Shown piece after piece: positions 51,795 through 60,511 of a stretch of 64,000 nucleotides of DNA. Made by a program: the position numbers and the translations under genes. Numbering within the stretch: the stretch's first letter is position 1; each line of letters begins with the position of its first letter. The DNA is from Anaerolineaceae bacterium (GTDB lineage Bacteria; Chloroflexota; Anaerolineae; Anaerolineales; Anaerolineaceae), in the NCBI GenBank assembly GCA_018056725.1, contig JAGPFF010000003.1:1-64000 (forward strand), read 5' to 3'. The notes under the pieces are model-generated. The model was given only the letters and a program-made list of their open reading frames with translations, did no database searches and was not told where the DNA came from.

Positions 51795-51823
51795 ATTGTA
51801 CACATTCCACAGGGCAAATTCAA
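51795..51823 (-). promoter_or_regulatory. Promoter of spoVS
   Basis: On the minus strand TTGAAT (51818-51823), 17-base spacer, TACAAT (51795-51800). Confidence 0.75.
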
Positions 51824-51840
51824 GCCTGTGTTTGATGATC

Positions 51841-52205
51841 CCTCTTTATTCTCTTATTTGTTAATCAGTAGATAGTAGTCGTAGTAGGGGCTGTGCAAAA
51901 GTGGAGAAACAGAGCGAAAACGGGTCCAAGCACCAGATCTGGGGTGCCTTGTGCCATCTACACCCCGAATGTGGGGGATAGGGAGAGAGCCTTTCTCCCC
52001 GGTTGTATGTGCACCGTCTGTGGAAAAAAACAAAAAAGTTGAAAAACACCGCTTAGTTAAAAAACATGTGGAAAAGAGGGAGAAACTGCCAGTTTCTCCA
52101 CCGATTTTTTGGCTTTGTTTGTGGAGAAAAAGGGGATTTTGACATGCTTTATCCACAAAAAACAGCCAGTTATCCACAGGTTTCTAGAGAGTTGTGCACA
52201 AAATG
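51841..52205. other. oriC: Candidate chromosomal replication origin (oriC)
   Basis: A gene-free region between spoVS and a nucleotidyltransferase gene with strict TTWTNCACA DnaA-box matches at 51892-51900 (-), 52019-52027 (-), 52067-52075 (-), 52149-52157 (+) and 52170-52178 (+), plus near matches at 52120-52128 (-) and 52192-52200 (+). The three plus-strand boxes are 21 and 22 bases apart, two helical turns. The left edge is AT-rich (51841-51868) and is followed by TAG-type triplets. A-rich stretches lie at 52024-52066. The sequence is seen directly; that it is the active origin is inference. Confidence 0.85.
51869..51900 (-). promoter_or_regulatory. DnaA-trio array with GC spacer and DnaA box (basal unwinding element)
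   Basis: Reading the plus strand: TAG (51869), then in phase from 51873 TAG TAG TCG TAG TAG, then GGGC, then TGTGCAAAA (51892-51900, reverse complement TTTTGCACA). Box, GC spacer and trios stand in the order and orientation described for the bacterial oriC unwinding element, next to an AT-rich flank. Confidence 0.75.
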
Positions 52206-52217
52206 GGGAAAATGACG

Positions 52218-53210
52218 CTATGCCGAAAGCCGCTCGCAGGTCTCCTCAACGCTGTCGAGCAGATGGTCGAGCTCTTCCAGGCGTGTGGGAAGGTGCTTCG
52301 AATCCAATTCCAGTTGTTTGCCAACCTCCTGCCAGTCCTTGAAAGACTGTTCGCTGTGGGGCAGGCAGGCAGCGGCGCGCGTCCAGGTATAGTAAAGCAG
52401 CCAGACTGCCCCCGCCGGGTTGGCAGGGTAGAGGGCGCGAATCGCCTTTTCGTAGTAGGCACGCCTGAAAGGTTGCAGCGAGGGTGGCAGCTCCTCCACG
52501 TTCTTGAGGGCATCAAACATCAGGTGATAGGCGTCCAGCCAGGCGTTGAAATTCTCATCATTTATCGCGTCGCTGGTGAAAAGCGGGATGAAGTCGGCAC
52601 TGAAGTCGTGCAAATCGGCGGCTTCAGCCCGGCTTGGAAGCTCGTGCACCAGACGGCGCTCTGCCAGCGGTGCGCCGGTGAGGCAGGCGACGGCGTTGGC
52701 GGTATTGCGCAGCGCAGTCAGATAAGCAGAAGCCCGTTTAATCCCCTGAGGGATGGATTCTTCCGTCAGATCCAGCCAGGTCTTGCGCGCCGGCACAAGA
52801 AACGTGTTGATGCGCGCGGCGACATTCTCCATTTTCCAAAATTGGGCGGTGGCTGATGCGCGGGTAAAATCATACCAGCGCAAGGAATCAAATAAGACAA
52901 GCGGGACCTTTTCAAGCCAACCGCCGAGCCAGGCATCGGTGCGCAACTTCCGCGGCGGTTCAAACTCTTCCTGCTCGTAATGCGCCACGTCCAAGGTAAT
53001 CTCCGGACTGAGACGGATCACCTCGCGCCGCACCTTTACCGCCCGGCTATGTACGCACACCAGATCAATATCCGTGATACCGCCAATAAAGGGATCTTCA
53101 TCAAGCAGCGAGCCAGTGACATACACGCAAATGATGCTGCGGTCTTTGGAGGTCAATAATTGGGTGTTTTCACGCGCCTGGTTGAGAAGTATTTCACGGG
53201 TGATGCGCAA
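52218..53210 (-). CDS. Nucleotidyltransferase-fold protein of unknown substrate
   Basis: 330 aa. VYVTGSLLDEDPFIGGITDIDLVCVH (about 29-54) is the pol-beta-type nucleotidyltransferase GS-x-x-D-x-D signature, and ITLDVAHYEQEEF (about 71-83) supplies a third acidic residue. The C-terminal 200 residues are helical, with no named domain, as in aminoglycoside-adenylyltransferase-like and MNT-like proteins. It lies 11 bases from the second deoxynucleoside kinase gene, likely the same transcript, and its stop is close to the last DnaA box of the origin. Confidence 0.75.
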   Translation of the reverse strand: MRITREILLNQARENTQLLTSKDRSIICVYVTGSLLDEDPFIGGITDIDLVCVHSRAVKVRREVIRLSPEITLDVAHYEQEEFEPPRKLRTDAWLGGWLEKVPLVLFDSLRWYDFTRASATAQFWKMENVAARINTFLVPARKTWLDLTEESIPQGIKRASAYLTALRNTANAVACLTGAPLAERRLVHELPSRAEAADLHDFSADFIPLFTSDAINDENFNAWLDAYHLMFDALKNVEELPPSLQPFRRAYYEKAIRALYPANPAGAVWLLYYTWTRAAACLPHSEQSFKDWQEVGKQLELDSKHLPTRLEELDHLLDSVEETCERLSA

Positions 53211-53221
53211 GGGAACCTCGC

Positions 53222-53857
53222 TTATTGAATAGGCAGTTTAGGTTGGTAAGGCGCCAACTGTAATTCTTCGCGGATACGGTTGCAGATGAACTCCAAATCT
53301 TCAGGATGTTCCACGAAGTTGAGGGTATCGGTTTCGATGGTGAGTACATTGGTTAGATGAGGCGAATTGAAATAGAAGGAATCGTATGCCCGGTTGACAA
53401 GATCAATGTATTCGCGGTCCATCTGACGTTCGTATGGGCGGTCCCGCATGGCAATGCGCTTCATGAGGACGTCCGTTGAAGCGCGCAAGTACACCACCAG
53501 GTCAGGAGCAAGAATCTTTTCCGCCAGGGCTTCCTGTACCTTATAGTACATATCCAGTTCATCGCCATGCAGGTTGATTTGGGCGAAGAGCCGGTCTTTT
53601 TCGAAGGTGTAGTCGCTGATCAGCGCCTTTACCTGGCTCAAGCGGTCTCCGATATTACGGCGTTGCTGGTGGTAACGGCTGAGCAGGAAGAAAATTTGTG
53701 TTTGAAACGCATAACGAGCCCGATCGGCGTAAAAGTTACTAAGGAAGGGGTTTTCTTCGAAGACTTCGAGCACTAATTCAGCCTCGAAGTGGGGTTGCAG
53801 CAGACGGGCGAGAGTGGTTTTGCCGACTCCGATCACGCCCTCGATTGCGAAATACAT
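53222..53857 (-). CDS. Deoxynucleoside kinase, copy right of the origin
   Basis: 211 aa. The P-loop is GVIGVGKTT (about 7-15). The nucleoside region is SDYTFEKDRLFA, where the DRS motif of the other copy is replaced. The lid is RIAMRDRPYERQMD. Similar size and fold to the protein at 50750 but divergent, suggesting a different base preference. It is upstream of the nucleotidyltransferase in one transcript. Confidence 0.9.
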   Translation of the reverse strand: MYFAIEGVIGVGKTTLARLLQPHFEAELVLEVFEENPFLSNFYADRARYAFQTQIFFLLSRYHQQRRNIGDRLSQVKALISDYTFEKDRLFAQINLHGDELDMYYKVQEALAEKILAPDLVVYLRASTDVLMKRIAMRDRPYERQMDREYIDLVNRAYDSFYFNSPHLTNVLTIETDTLNFVEHPEDLEFICNRIREELQLAPYQPKLPIQ

Positions 53858-53995
53858 ATCCCGGCTCCGTAATGGGTTAATGTGGTGTTTTGAATTAAAA
53901 CTATACCATAGAATACACGGCGCGGATGGGGCAAGAACCCTTGCACAAATCTGGCAGGGGACGGATCTTGAGGAGGGGGCTGTTTCAGGCGGTGT

Positions 53996-54580
53996 TTATT
54001 CTGCCAAACGCCAGTAATCTCCGCCGCCGCCTGCGCGCTCCATAAGTTTGAATTCCACCAAACCGCGCCGCAGCGAGGCTGTATCGTCATGGTAACGCTT
54101 TAGGATTTCATTCACTTCTTTTTCGGGGTAGTGACGCCCAGGTTCGAAAGCCCTGACCACATAGCGCAACAGCACCAGGAACTTCTTATCCTGAGCTGGA
54201 AACGCGGTAATCCGTCCGTTGGCATCAACGAAGGCTTTCATCACTTTGTGCTCAAAGGGGTCGGCTGCAGGTTGGGGAAGGTCGCGCGAGAGTGCGGGTA
54301 AGGTTTCTGTGCGCAGGAGGGATTGGGATAGATCGTGCAGTTTATCGATGTTGAGGGCATAAATGGCATAATGACCCTCGGCGCGCGCGGAGACCAGCCC
54401 GCTTTTGGAAAGTCTTGTCAGGTGATGGGAAACAGTGGAAACACTTAATTTTAAGGCTTCTGCCAGTGCCTCCACTGAAGCTGGCTGCTGTGCCAGCAAG
54501 CCGATGATCTTGAGCCGATTTTCGTCCGCCAAGGCTTTGAAAAAGTCGAGTAACACGGGCATTTCATTCTGTTCGGTCAT
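53996..54580 (-). CDS. ArsR-type regulator with C-terminal DUF2087 domain
   Basis: 194 aa. The winged helix (about 8-85) includes FFKALADENRLKIIGLLAQQPASVEALAEALKLSVSTVSHHLTRLSKSGLV. Residues about 115-190 are DUF2087 (RITAFPAQDKKFLVLLRYVVRAFEPGRHYPEKEVNEIL, LRRGLVEFKLMER). No Cys metal site is seen in the recognition helix, so the signal is unknown. A promoter with an inverted repeat just downstream of its -10 suggests autoregulation. Confidence 0.9.
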   Translation of the reverse strand: MTEQNEMPVLLDFFKALADENRLKIIGLLAQQPASVEALAEALKLSVSTVSHHLTRLSKSGLVSARAEGHYAIYALNIDKLHDLSQSLLRTETLPALSRDLPQPAADPFEHKVMKAFVDANGRITAFPAQDKKFLVLLRYVVRAFEPGRHYPEKEVNEILKRYHDDTASLRRGLVEFKLMERAGGGGDYWRLAE

Positions 54581-54596
54581 AAATCCTCCAAAACAA

Positions 54597-54643
54597 TTCG
54601 ATAACTATCGAAATAATTTTACCTTCGTTTGATCTTAAGTCAA
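54597..54643 (-). promoter_or_regulatory. Promoter with operator for the ArsR-DUF2087 gene
   Basis: Minus strand: TTGACT (54638-54643), 16-base spacer, TAAAAT (54616-54621), then the inverted repeat TTCGAT-N4-ATCGAA (54597-54612) across the expected transcription start. Confidence 0.7.
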
Positions 54644-54654
54644 GTTCTAAAAAA

Positions 54655-54678
54655 AACGACGCCTCAGGGGGCGTCGTT
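54655..54678 (-). terminator. Terminator of pepF
   Basis: AACGACGCC / GGCGTCGTT stem, 6-base loop, minus-strand T-run. Confidence 0.9.
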
Positions 54679-54700
54679 TCATACAATCTGCGTTGGGTTA

Positions 54701-56476
54701 TCAGGAAAGCTTCTCGAGCTGATCCACCATGGCGTTGAGCACATCGAAGCCACCCTGCCAGAATTCAGGTTTGTGCACGTCCACCCCGGCGTCTGCGAGG
54801 ATCTTCATCGGTGCTTCAGAACCGCCTGCTGAAAGCAGCTGAATGTACTTCGGTTTGAAGGTTTCCCCTTCCGCTTTGTAGCGCTGGTAGAGCGAAAGCA
54901 CCAGAAGTTGACCAAAGGCGTAAGCGTAAACATAGAAGGGCACCTGGTAAATGTGAGGGATGGAAACCCATTCGTACTTGAACTCTTCGGCTGTTTCCAC
55001 GGCATCGCCAAACTGAGTCTTGAGATTCTCCATGTAAACCTCTGAAATCTCATCCACTGATGCGCCATCCATCACCATCTGGTGAGCCTGTTTTTCAAAC
55101 ATGGCAAAGAATGCCTGACGCTGGATGGTGGCGTACGCATCGTCCACCTGCTTGAAGAGCAGGTCCCGCCTGACATTCTCGTCCGTTTCTTCTGCGAGCA
55201 TTTGATCCACCAGCATCATCTCGCCAAAGGTCGAAGCTGTCTCTGCCAGCGGCAAATTTGCATGCTGAGTAAAGAGGCTGTGATGTTCTGCCAGCATGGA
55301 ATGAATGGCATGACCCAGCTCATGCGCCATGGTTGCCACATCATCCACTTTACCCTGATAATTAAGCAGCACCCAGGGTGTAAGATCGGGGGTGGCAGTG
55401 GCACAGAAAGCCCCTCCATGCTTGCCCTTGCGCACCTCGCCATCTATGTGGTCTGCGGCAAAGACGCGTTCCGCCAGGCGGGCGAATCGTGGATCGAACT
55501 GATTGAAAGATTGCAGCACTTTTGCGGCAGCCGCCGGATAGGCAAAGGGCTTATCCGCCTCGGCGACCGGAGCATAGATATCATACCGTCGCAGTTTTTC
55601 CATCCCCAGCAGGCGGGCTTTGAGGCGGAAGAAGCGTTGGAAAACGTCAGTATTCTTGCGACAGGTTTCCAGCAGCAGTTCAATCACTTCATCCGGCAGA
55701 TCATTTGCCAGGTTGCGAGCCGAGATGGGCGAGGCGTGATGACGCAAGGTCACTTCTTCATTCCACCAGTCGCGGACGATGGTCTGGTACATTTGTCCGA
55801 GGATGGGGGCATCATTGCCATAAACCCGGTATAACTCCTGGTAGGCGCGCGCACGCAGGTTGGGGTCGCTGCTGCGCACCAGGCTCATCAATTCTCCGCG
55901 GGTAAGCTCTTTGACCTCACCGTCAACCTCAACCTTGAAAACATAACGATTGGTGATGGAATCATACAGGGTGTTCAACGCACTGACACCGGTGACATTT
56001 TTGGTGTTGATGATTTTTTCTTCCGGCTCACTGAGCGTGTGGGGCTTGAAATGGCGCATTTCCTCAAGCCAGTAGCGGTAATCACCCGCGGCAGCCATCA
56101 ACGGGGCAGCCTTTTCATCCGAAAGATCCTTCCACCACAGGCTGAAGAAAAGGGTGCGGTTGTTAATTTCGGAGAGGAACTGCTCGGTACGTGCTACCAA
56201 TCCGAGGGCTTCCTGGTTTTGTGTATCGGAAGCGAATCCCAATTCAGCAAAACTGGCAACCCGATGGGCAAGGCGGTAAAGTGCTTCCAGCTCCTTGATG
56301 AGGGACACAAATTCCTGCGAACGGATTGAATCAGTCAGCAGGGAACGCTTTTTTTCCAGGTCAGCCGCGCGGGAATCCATTTCCTTAAAGGCGGCTTTTA
56401 ATTCCGCACTATCAATGGAAGGGAAAAGGTCGTTCAGGCTCCAGGCTTTTTGGATGTAGGTTGGATTTGTCATCAA
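54701..56476 (-). CDS. pepF: Oligoendopeptidase F (M3 family)
   Basis: 591 aa, normal length. The zinc motif MAHELGHAIHSM (HExxH, about 381-392) is followed by the third-ligand helix around AETASTFGEMMLVDQ. The C-terminal YVYAYAFGQLLVLSLYQRY and SAGGSEAPMKIL are the substrate-pocket blocks of PepF. It is a cytoplasmic enzyme degrading 7-17-residue peptides. The start is given as the first ATG; the next codon is also ATG. Confidence 0.95.
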   Translation of the reverse strand: MMTNPTYIQKAWSLNDLFPSIDSAELKAAFKEMDSRAADLEKKRSLLTDSIRSQEFVSLIKELEALYRLAHRVASFAELGFASDTQNQEALGLVARTEQFLSEINNRTLFFSLWWKDLSDEKAAPLMAAAGDYRYWLEEMRHFKPHTLSEPEEKIINTKNVTGVSALNTLYDSITNRYVFKVEVDGEVKELTRGELMSLVRSSDPNLRARAYQELYRVYGNDAPILGQMYQTIVRDWWNEEVTLRHHASPISARNLANDLPDEVIELLLETCRKNTDVFQRFFRLKARLLGMEKLRRYDIYAPVAEADKPFAYPAAAAKVLQSFNQFDPRFARLAERVFAADHIDGEVRKGKHGGAFCATATPDLTPWVLLNYQGKVDDVATMAHELGHAIHSMLAEHHSLFTQHANLPLAETASTFGEMMLVDQMLAEETDENVRRDLLFKQVDDAYATIQRQAFFAMFEKQAHQMVMDGASVDEISEVYMENLKTQFGDAVETAEEFKYEWVSIPHIYQVPFYVYAYAFGQLLVLSLYQRYKAEGETFKPKYIQLLSAGGSEAPMKILADAGVDVHKPEFWQGGFDVLNAMVDQLEKLS

Positions 56477-56526
56477 AAACCTCTTTGAAGAATAAATTTA
56501 ACTCCCGAAGAAACCGGGTTTAATGA

Positions 56527-57357
56527 TTATACATGAGGGGAACGAGCCACGGATCCAGTTTCCGGATCCTTCAGCCGGGCAAACAGCTCCAAAAGGCGGG
56601 GATGAAGATTTGGGGCAGCTGCCAGGATGGCGTGTGGCGGCTTAAAGTAGTCCGGGTCTCCTTCGGGGGTAGTGACCACGCCACCGGCTTCTTCCACGAT
56701 CAGCGCCGCCGCTGCGATATCCCAGGGGTTGATGCCCTGTTCCCAATAGGCATCCAGGCGGGCGCAAGCCACATAAGTCAACTCGAGTGCCGCGGACCCC
56801 ATGCGCCGTACCCCGAGCGAATGACGGGAGAGGTAAGAAAAATTACGCAGATTGCGCTTAAATTTCCCTTCGTCCTGACGGGCAAAAGCGGTGGCATGAA
56901 GGCTTTTCTCCACCTCGTCCACAGCGCTAACATGCAACGGTTCATTATTAAGCCACGCACCTGCGCCTTTCTGCGCTGAAAAGCATTCATCGCGCGAAGG
57001 GTCGTAGACCACGCCTAACTTCAGCCCCTCAGCATCCTGAAAGGCAATTGAAACCGCATACACCGGAATCTGATGGGCGTAATTGACAGTGCCATCCAGC
57101 GGATCAACGTACCAGCGGAGGGAGGGAACACCATCGAGTGCCCCAGCTTCCTCCGTCAAAATAGAATGCTCTGGAAAAGCGCCATGGATTGCCCGGATCA
57201 GTGCCTGTTCAATCTGGAAATCAATCTCGGTGACGAGATCGGTGCGCCCTTTAAAAGCCACCTGGTGTGAACGGGTAAACCCCTCACGAGCAATGGCACC
57301 CGCTTCCAGTGCCCAGTGAATCACCTGATCAAGCATGGGTTGGGGCGCCGCAGCCAT
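56527..57357 (-). CDS. Inositol monophosphatase family protein
   Basis: 276 aa. Metal-binding motifs: DLVTEIDFQIE, LTEEAGAL, YVDPLDGTVNYAHQIP (D-P-L-D-G-T) and near the end INPWDIAAAALIVEEAGG. The family hydrolyses sugar or inositol phosphates in a Mg2+-dependent way; substrate not decidable. Its ATG overlaps the stop of the HD gene by one base (TGATG). Confidence 0.93.
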   Translation of the reverse strand: MAAAPQPMLDQVIHWALEAGAIAREGFTRSHQVAFKGRTDLVTEIDFQIEQALIRAIHGAFPEHSILTEEAGALDGVPSLRWYVDPLDGTVNYAHQIPVYAVSIAFQDAEGLKLGVVYDPSRDECFSAQKGAGAWLNNEPLHVSAVDEVEKSLHATAFARQDEGKFKRNLRNFSYLSRHSLGVRRMGSAALELTYVACARLDAYWEQGINPWDIAAAALIVEEAGGVVTTPEGDPDYFKPPHAILAAAPNLHPRLLELFARLKDPETGSVARSPHV

Positions 57358-57992
57358 CAGCGTTCACCATTGATTTCAGCGATTAGTTGAATAAAGAAGT
57401 CATCCAGGTAGCGGCGGCGTTGGCTGGCGATGGCTTTGGCGCTATCGGTATAGAGACGCTTTTCTACATTGCGCAGCTTGAAAAGATGTTCGTGATAAGC
57501 ACTGTGCAATTCACCAGGTTCTTCCCTGCCAGTTTCAAGAAACTGGCGTGAAGGAGGACTGTAAAAGGGCGTACCAGCTAGTGCGGCGTAAACTGTGACA
57601 CGCACCGCTCCTATGGCGCCGAGCACATCCAGTTTATCGGCATCGAAGATCACCTTCGCTTCGATGGTTGCGGGAGGTTCGCTGTCATCGCGGTAGCGGT
57701 GGGCGCGGATGCAATGCTGAACCGCCTGGATACGGTCCTCAGACCAGCCCTCTGCCTGAAGAATAACAGCAGCGAACTCCGCCGAGCGCAGGTGGTGCTC
57801 TTTGCGCACCTCGCTGCCCGGGGTGGTTCCGTCCGCGTCATGCAGCAGGGCGGCAGCACGCACGATCTCCAGGTCGGCACCTTCCGCCAGGGCAAGGCGT
57901 TCTGCCATGCGGTAGACGCGTTCGATATGCGAGAAATCATGTACGGCGTCTGTGTTTTGATACCAATCTTTCGCCTGTTCCAATGTCAACAT
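57357..57992 (-). CDS. HD-domain phosphohydrolase
   Basis: 211 aa. HD residues: HDFSHIERVYRMA (about 18-30), AAALLHDAD (His-Asp), and VIFDADKLDVLGAIG (Asp). Similar to YedJ/YpgQ-type nucleotide or phosphate-ester hydrolases. It is translationally coupled to the inositol-phosphatase-like gene, suggesting joint metabolite dephosphorylation. Confidence 0.9.
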   Translation of the reverse strand: MLTLEQAKDWYQNTDAVHDFSHIERVYRMAERLALAEGADLEIVRAAALLHDADGTTPGSEVRKEHHLRSAEFAAVILQAEGWSEDRIQAVQHCIRAHRYRDDSEPPATIEAKVIFDADKLDVLGAIGAVRVTVYAALAGTPFYSPPSRQFLETGREEPGELHSAYHEHLFKLRNVEKRLYTDSAKAIASQRRRYLDDFFIQLIAEINGER

Positions 57993-58023
57993 GCCTGATC
58001 CTTAATTATTTCGTGAAATTATT

Positions 58024-59274
58024 TTAAGCTGTAACCCGGCACCCTTTTTTGATCACGGTTTCCACCAGGTTTCCACCAAAACGGTAGGCGAGCTGACGGT
58101 AATCCTCCACATTCAAAATGAGAAGGTCAGCCTGTTTACCGGGTTCGATTGAGCCAATGTCGGTTTGGCGGCGAATGGCGAGCGCGGCGTTGATGGTGGC
58201 AGCTGCCACCGCCTGGGCAGGGGTGAGCTTCAGGTAACGGCAGGCTAAGGCAAGCACAAATTGCATGTTCTCACACCATGCCGTGCCCGGGTTGAGGTCA
58301 GTGGCAAGTGCCAGCGTGCCGCCGGCAGCCAGCAGCTCACGAGCCGGGGTGTAATGGGAATCCGCCAGCCCGAAAGGCGTGCAGGGCAGAGCGACCACCA
58401 CCGTCTCCGATGCTGCCAGGGCTTTGATCTCAGCAAGGGAGGTTTTTACGGCATGATCAACCGACACTGCTCCCAGTTCCAGAGCCAGGGCAGCGCCGCC
58501 GAGGTTTTCGAATTCATCCACATGCGCTTTGAGGGCAAACCCTAATTCTTTTGCCCGCGTGAGGATGCGTCGGGTTTGCGTCAGATTGAAGGCATTCTCT
58601 TCGCAGAATACATCTACGAAAGGCAGCGGTTTGGCTTGTTGTCTGTTGCCCCACCACGATTTCACTCGCGGCAGCATCTCGTCGCATATCCGTTGCGTGT
58701 ACTCGTCCTCCCGCCCCCTGTATTCAGGCGGAATGGCGTGGGCAGCCATAAAGGTTGGGACGATCTCGAGGGGTCCTTCGGCGTCGAGGCGCAACAATAC
58801 TTCAAACTGTGCGAGCTCGGCGTTTAGCTCCAACCCGTAGCCCGTCTTGGCTTCAGCTGTGGTGGTGCCATAATGCAGCATGGCATTGGCGCGTTGCCGG
58901 GTTTGTGTATACAACATCTCCAAAGAAGCTTCGCGCGTGGCACGTACGGTGGCATTGATACCGCCGCCTGCCGCCATGATCTCCATATAACTCTTCCCTT
59001 GCAGGCGGGCTTCAAACTCCGCGGCACGGTCTCCCGCCCAGACCAGATGCGTATGAGGATCCACAAACCCGGGCATGACGACCTTTCCGCTTGCATCAAG
59101 GCGTTCTTCTCCGGGGTATTTTGTCAGCATTTCCGCGCTATTGCCGACGGCAAGGATCGTCTCACCCTGAATGAGGACGGCACCGTCTTCAAGGATGGCG
59201 AGATCATAATTCCAATCACCTGAATAGGGTCCAGCAGCGAGGGTGAGTAATTGGGAGGCAGAATGGATGAGCAC
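58024..59274 (-). CDS. hutI: Imidazolonepropionase
   Basis: 416 aa. An amidohydrolase that opens imidazolone-5-propionate in histidine breakdown. The metal motif is VDPHTHLVWAGDR (H-x-H); typical HutI blocks are AGGGINATVRATREAS, HYGTTTAEAKTGYGL, KAHVDEFENLGGAALALELGAVSVDH and ATDLNPGTAWCENMQ. No hutH, hutU or hutG in the window, so the rest of the pathway lies elsewhere. Confidence 0.96.
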   Translation of the reverse strand: MLIHSASQLLTLAAGPYSGDWNYDLAILEDGAVLIQGETILAVGNSAEMLTKYPGEERLDASGKVVMPGFVDPHTHLVWAGDRAAEFEARLQGKSYMEIMAAGGGINATVRATREASLEMLYTQTRQRANAMLHYGTTTAEAKTGYGLELNAELAQFEVLLRLDAEGPLEIVPTFMAAHAIPPEYRGREDEYTQRICDEMLPRVKSWWGNRQQAKPLPFVDVFCEENAFNLTQTRRILTRAKELGFALKAHVDEFENLGGAALALELGAVSVDHAVKTSLAEIKALAASETVVVALPCTPFGLADSHYTPARELLAAGGTLALATDLNPGTAWCENMQFVLALACRYLKLTPAQAVAAATINAALAIRRQTDIGSIEPGKQADLLILNVEDYRQLAYRFGGNLVETVIKKGCRVTA

Positions 59275-59308
59275 GGCAAAATCCTCCTTCTAGTATACCG
59301 TCATAGGC

Positions 59309-60511
59309 CTATGCCGGACGGTGAGCCCGGGCGCGGCTTAGTGCCCAGAACGCGACGAGGATAAAAATCACTGCGGAGATGGCATTGGCGCCAAAACCGA
59401 TGCGGAACACGAAAGGTGCAACCAGGTTGCCGATCATTCTCCCCAACGACAGGCAGGCAACGTTCGCTCCGAGCAAGGTGCCGCGGGCTTCGGGCACCAG
59501 TTCGGTCATGAATGGCAGCGTGGAAACAAAAGTGAATTCGTAGGATAGATAAAAGAAAAACAACCCGACGAGCGCGCCGACCTTTGTGCCGCCCACAAAG
59601 GGCAGTGCAATGGAAACGAGCAGCATCATCACCATACCCACCATGATGCTGCGTTCTCGTCCCAGTTTATCTGAAACAACCCCGCCGATGGATTCTCCGC
59701 TGATTTCAGAAATGCCGATGATGGCTGAAGCCGCCCCCAGGGCAGCCAGTTTCAACCCAAAGGATTCCTCCAGCCAGACCCCAAAGACCAGATTAATTAC
59801 TTCGTTGGAGGAGATGAGCATCAGGCTCATCAACAGACCAAAGCGCGCTGCCGGAATCTTTAGCACCTCACGGATGCTTTTGAGAATGTTGCCGTTTTGA
59901 GTTTGCACCGGTTTGAAATTCGGCACCAGCACCAGAATCAATAGAAAAGCCAGCACTCCGAGCGCCGCGGTGAAGGGAAAAGGTGCCTGCCAGCCATGAC
60001 GATCGATCAGTGCGCCAATAATTGGCATCCCAACGATGTAACTCACTCCCCAACCGGTTTCAATCAGCCCCAGAGCAGTTCCACGCCTGCCCGGTCGTAC
60101 GCGATCACCTACGTACGCCTGAGTAGAAGAAAGGTAAACGAACATGCCGAGGAAAGTGAGGCTGATGGCAATGGTGAAGGCGGTGAAGGATGGCCAGACA
60201 ATCACCAGCGCCGCACCCAGGATGAAAATCGCCACCCCCAGCAACATGCCAGTTTTTCGCCCATGACGGTCAGCCACAGGGGTGATGAAGAGGCTGAGGG
60301 CGCCGCTGATGGAGCGCACAGTCATCGCCAGAGAGATTGTTACCAGGTCAACGCCCAACCCGCCGGCAAAAGCATTCAAAAAGGGATACACCATGCGTGT
60401 GTTGATGTTAATGATCATCCGCACCAGCGCAAAAAGAGGCACTTGCCCACGCATTGGCAGGTGTTTTTTCTCGTGGATCAACGTTGGCGACGCAGACGAC
60501 TCTTCGTTCAT
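59309..60511 (-). CDS. MFS transporter (second of tandem pair)
   Basis: 400 aa with twelve predicted helices. The loop 2-3 MFS motif is VADRHGRKTGMLLG. Its ATG overlaps the stop of the upstream MFS gene (ATGA), indicating coupling. It shares LVTISLAMTVRSISGALSLFITPVADRHGRK, GMFVYLSSTQAYVGD, LVFGVWLEESFGLKLAALGAAS and LVSIALPF with its neighbour. Substrate unknown. A longer frame upstream lies inside the neighbour and is rejected. Confidence 0.9.
   Translation of the reverse strand: MNEESSASPTLIHEKKHLPMRGQVPLFALVRMIININTRMVYPFLNAFAGGLGVDLVTISLAMTVRSISGALSLFITPVADRHGRKTGMLLGVAIFILGAALVIVWPSFTAFTIAISLTFLGMFVYLSSTQAYVGDRVRPGRRGTALGLIETGWGVSYIVGMPIIGALIDRHGWQAPFPFTAALGVLAFLLILVLVPNFKPVQTQNGNILKSIREVLKIPAARFGLLMSLMLISSNEVINLVFGVWLEESFGLKLAALGAASAIIGISEISGESIGGVVSDKLGRERSIMVGMVMMLLVSIALPFVGGTKVGALVGLFFFYLSYEFTFVSTLPFMTELVPEARGTLLGANVACLSLGRMIGNLVAPFVFRIGFGANAISAVIFILVAFWALSRARAHRPA

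Noticed and set aside
51854-52177. 107-codon minus-strand frame across the candidate origin
   Set aside because: No ribosome-binding site; it covers DnaA boxes and A-rich tracts and gives Phe/Ser-rich low-complexity sequence.
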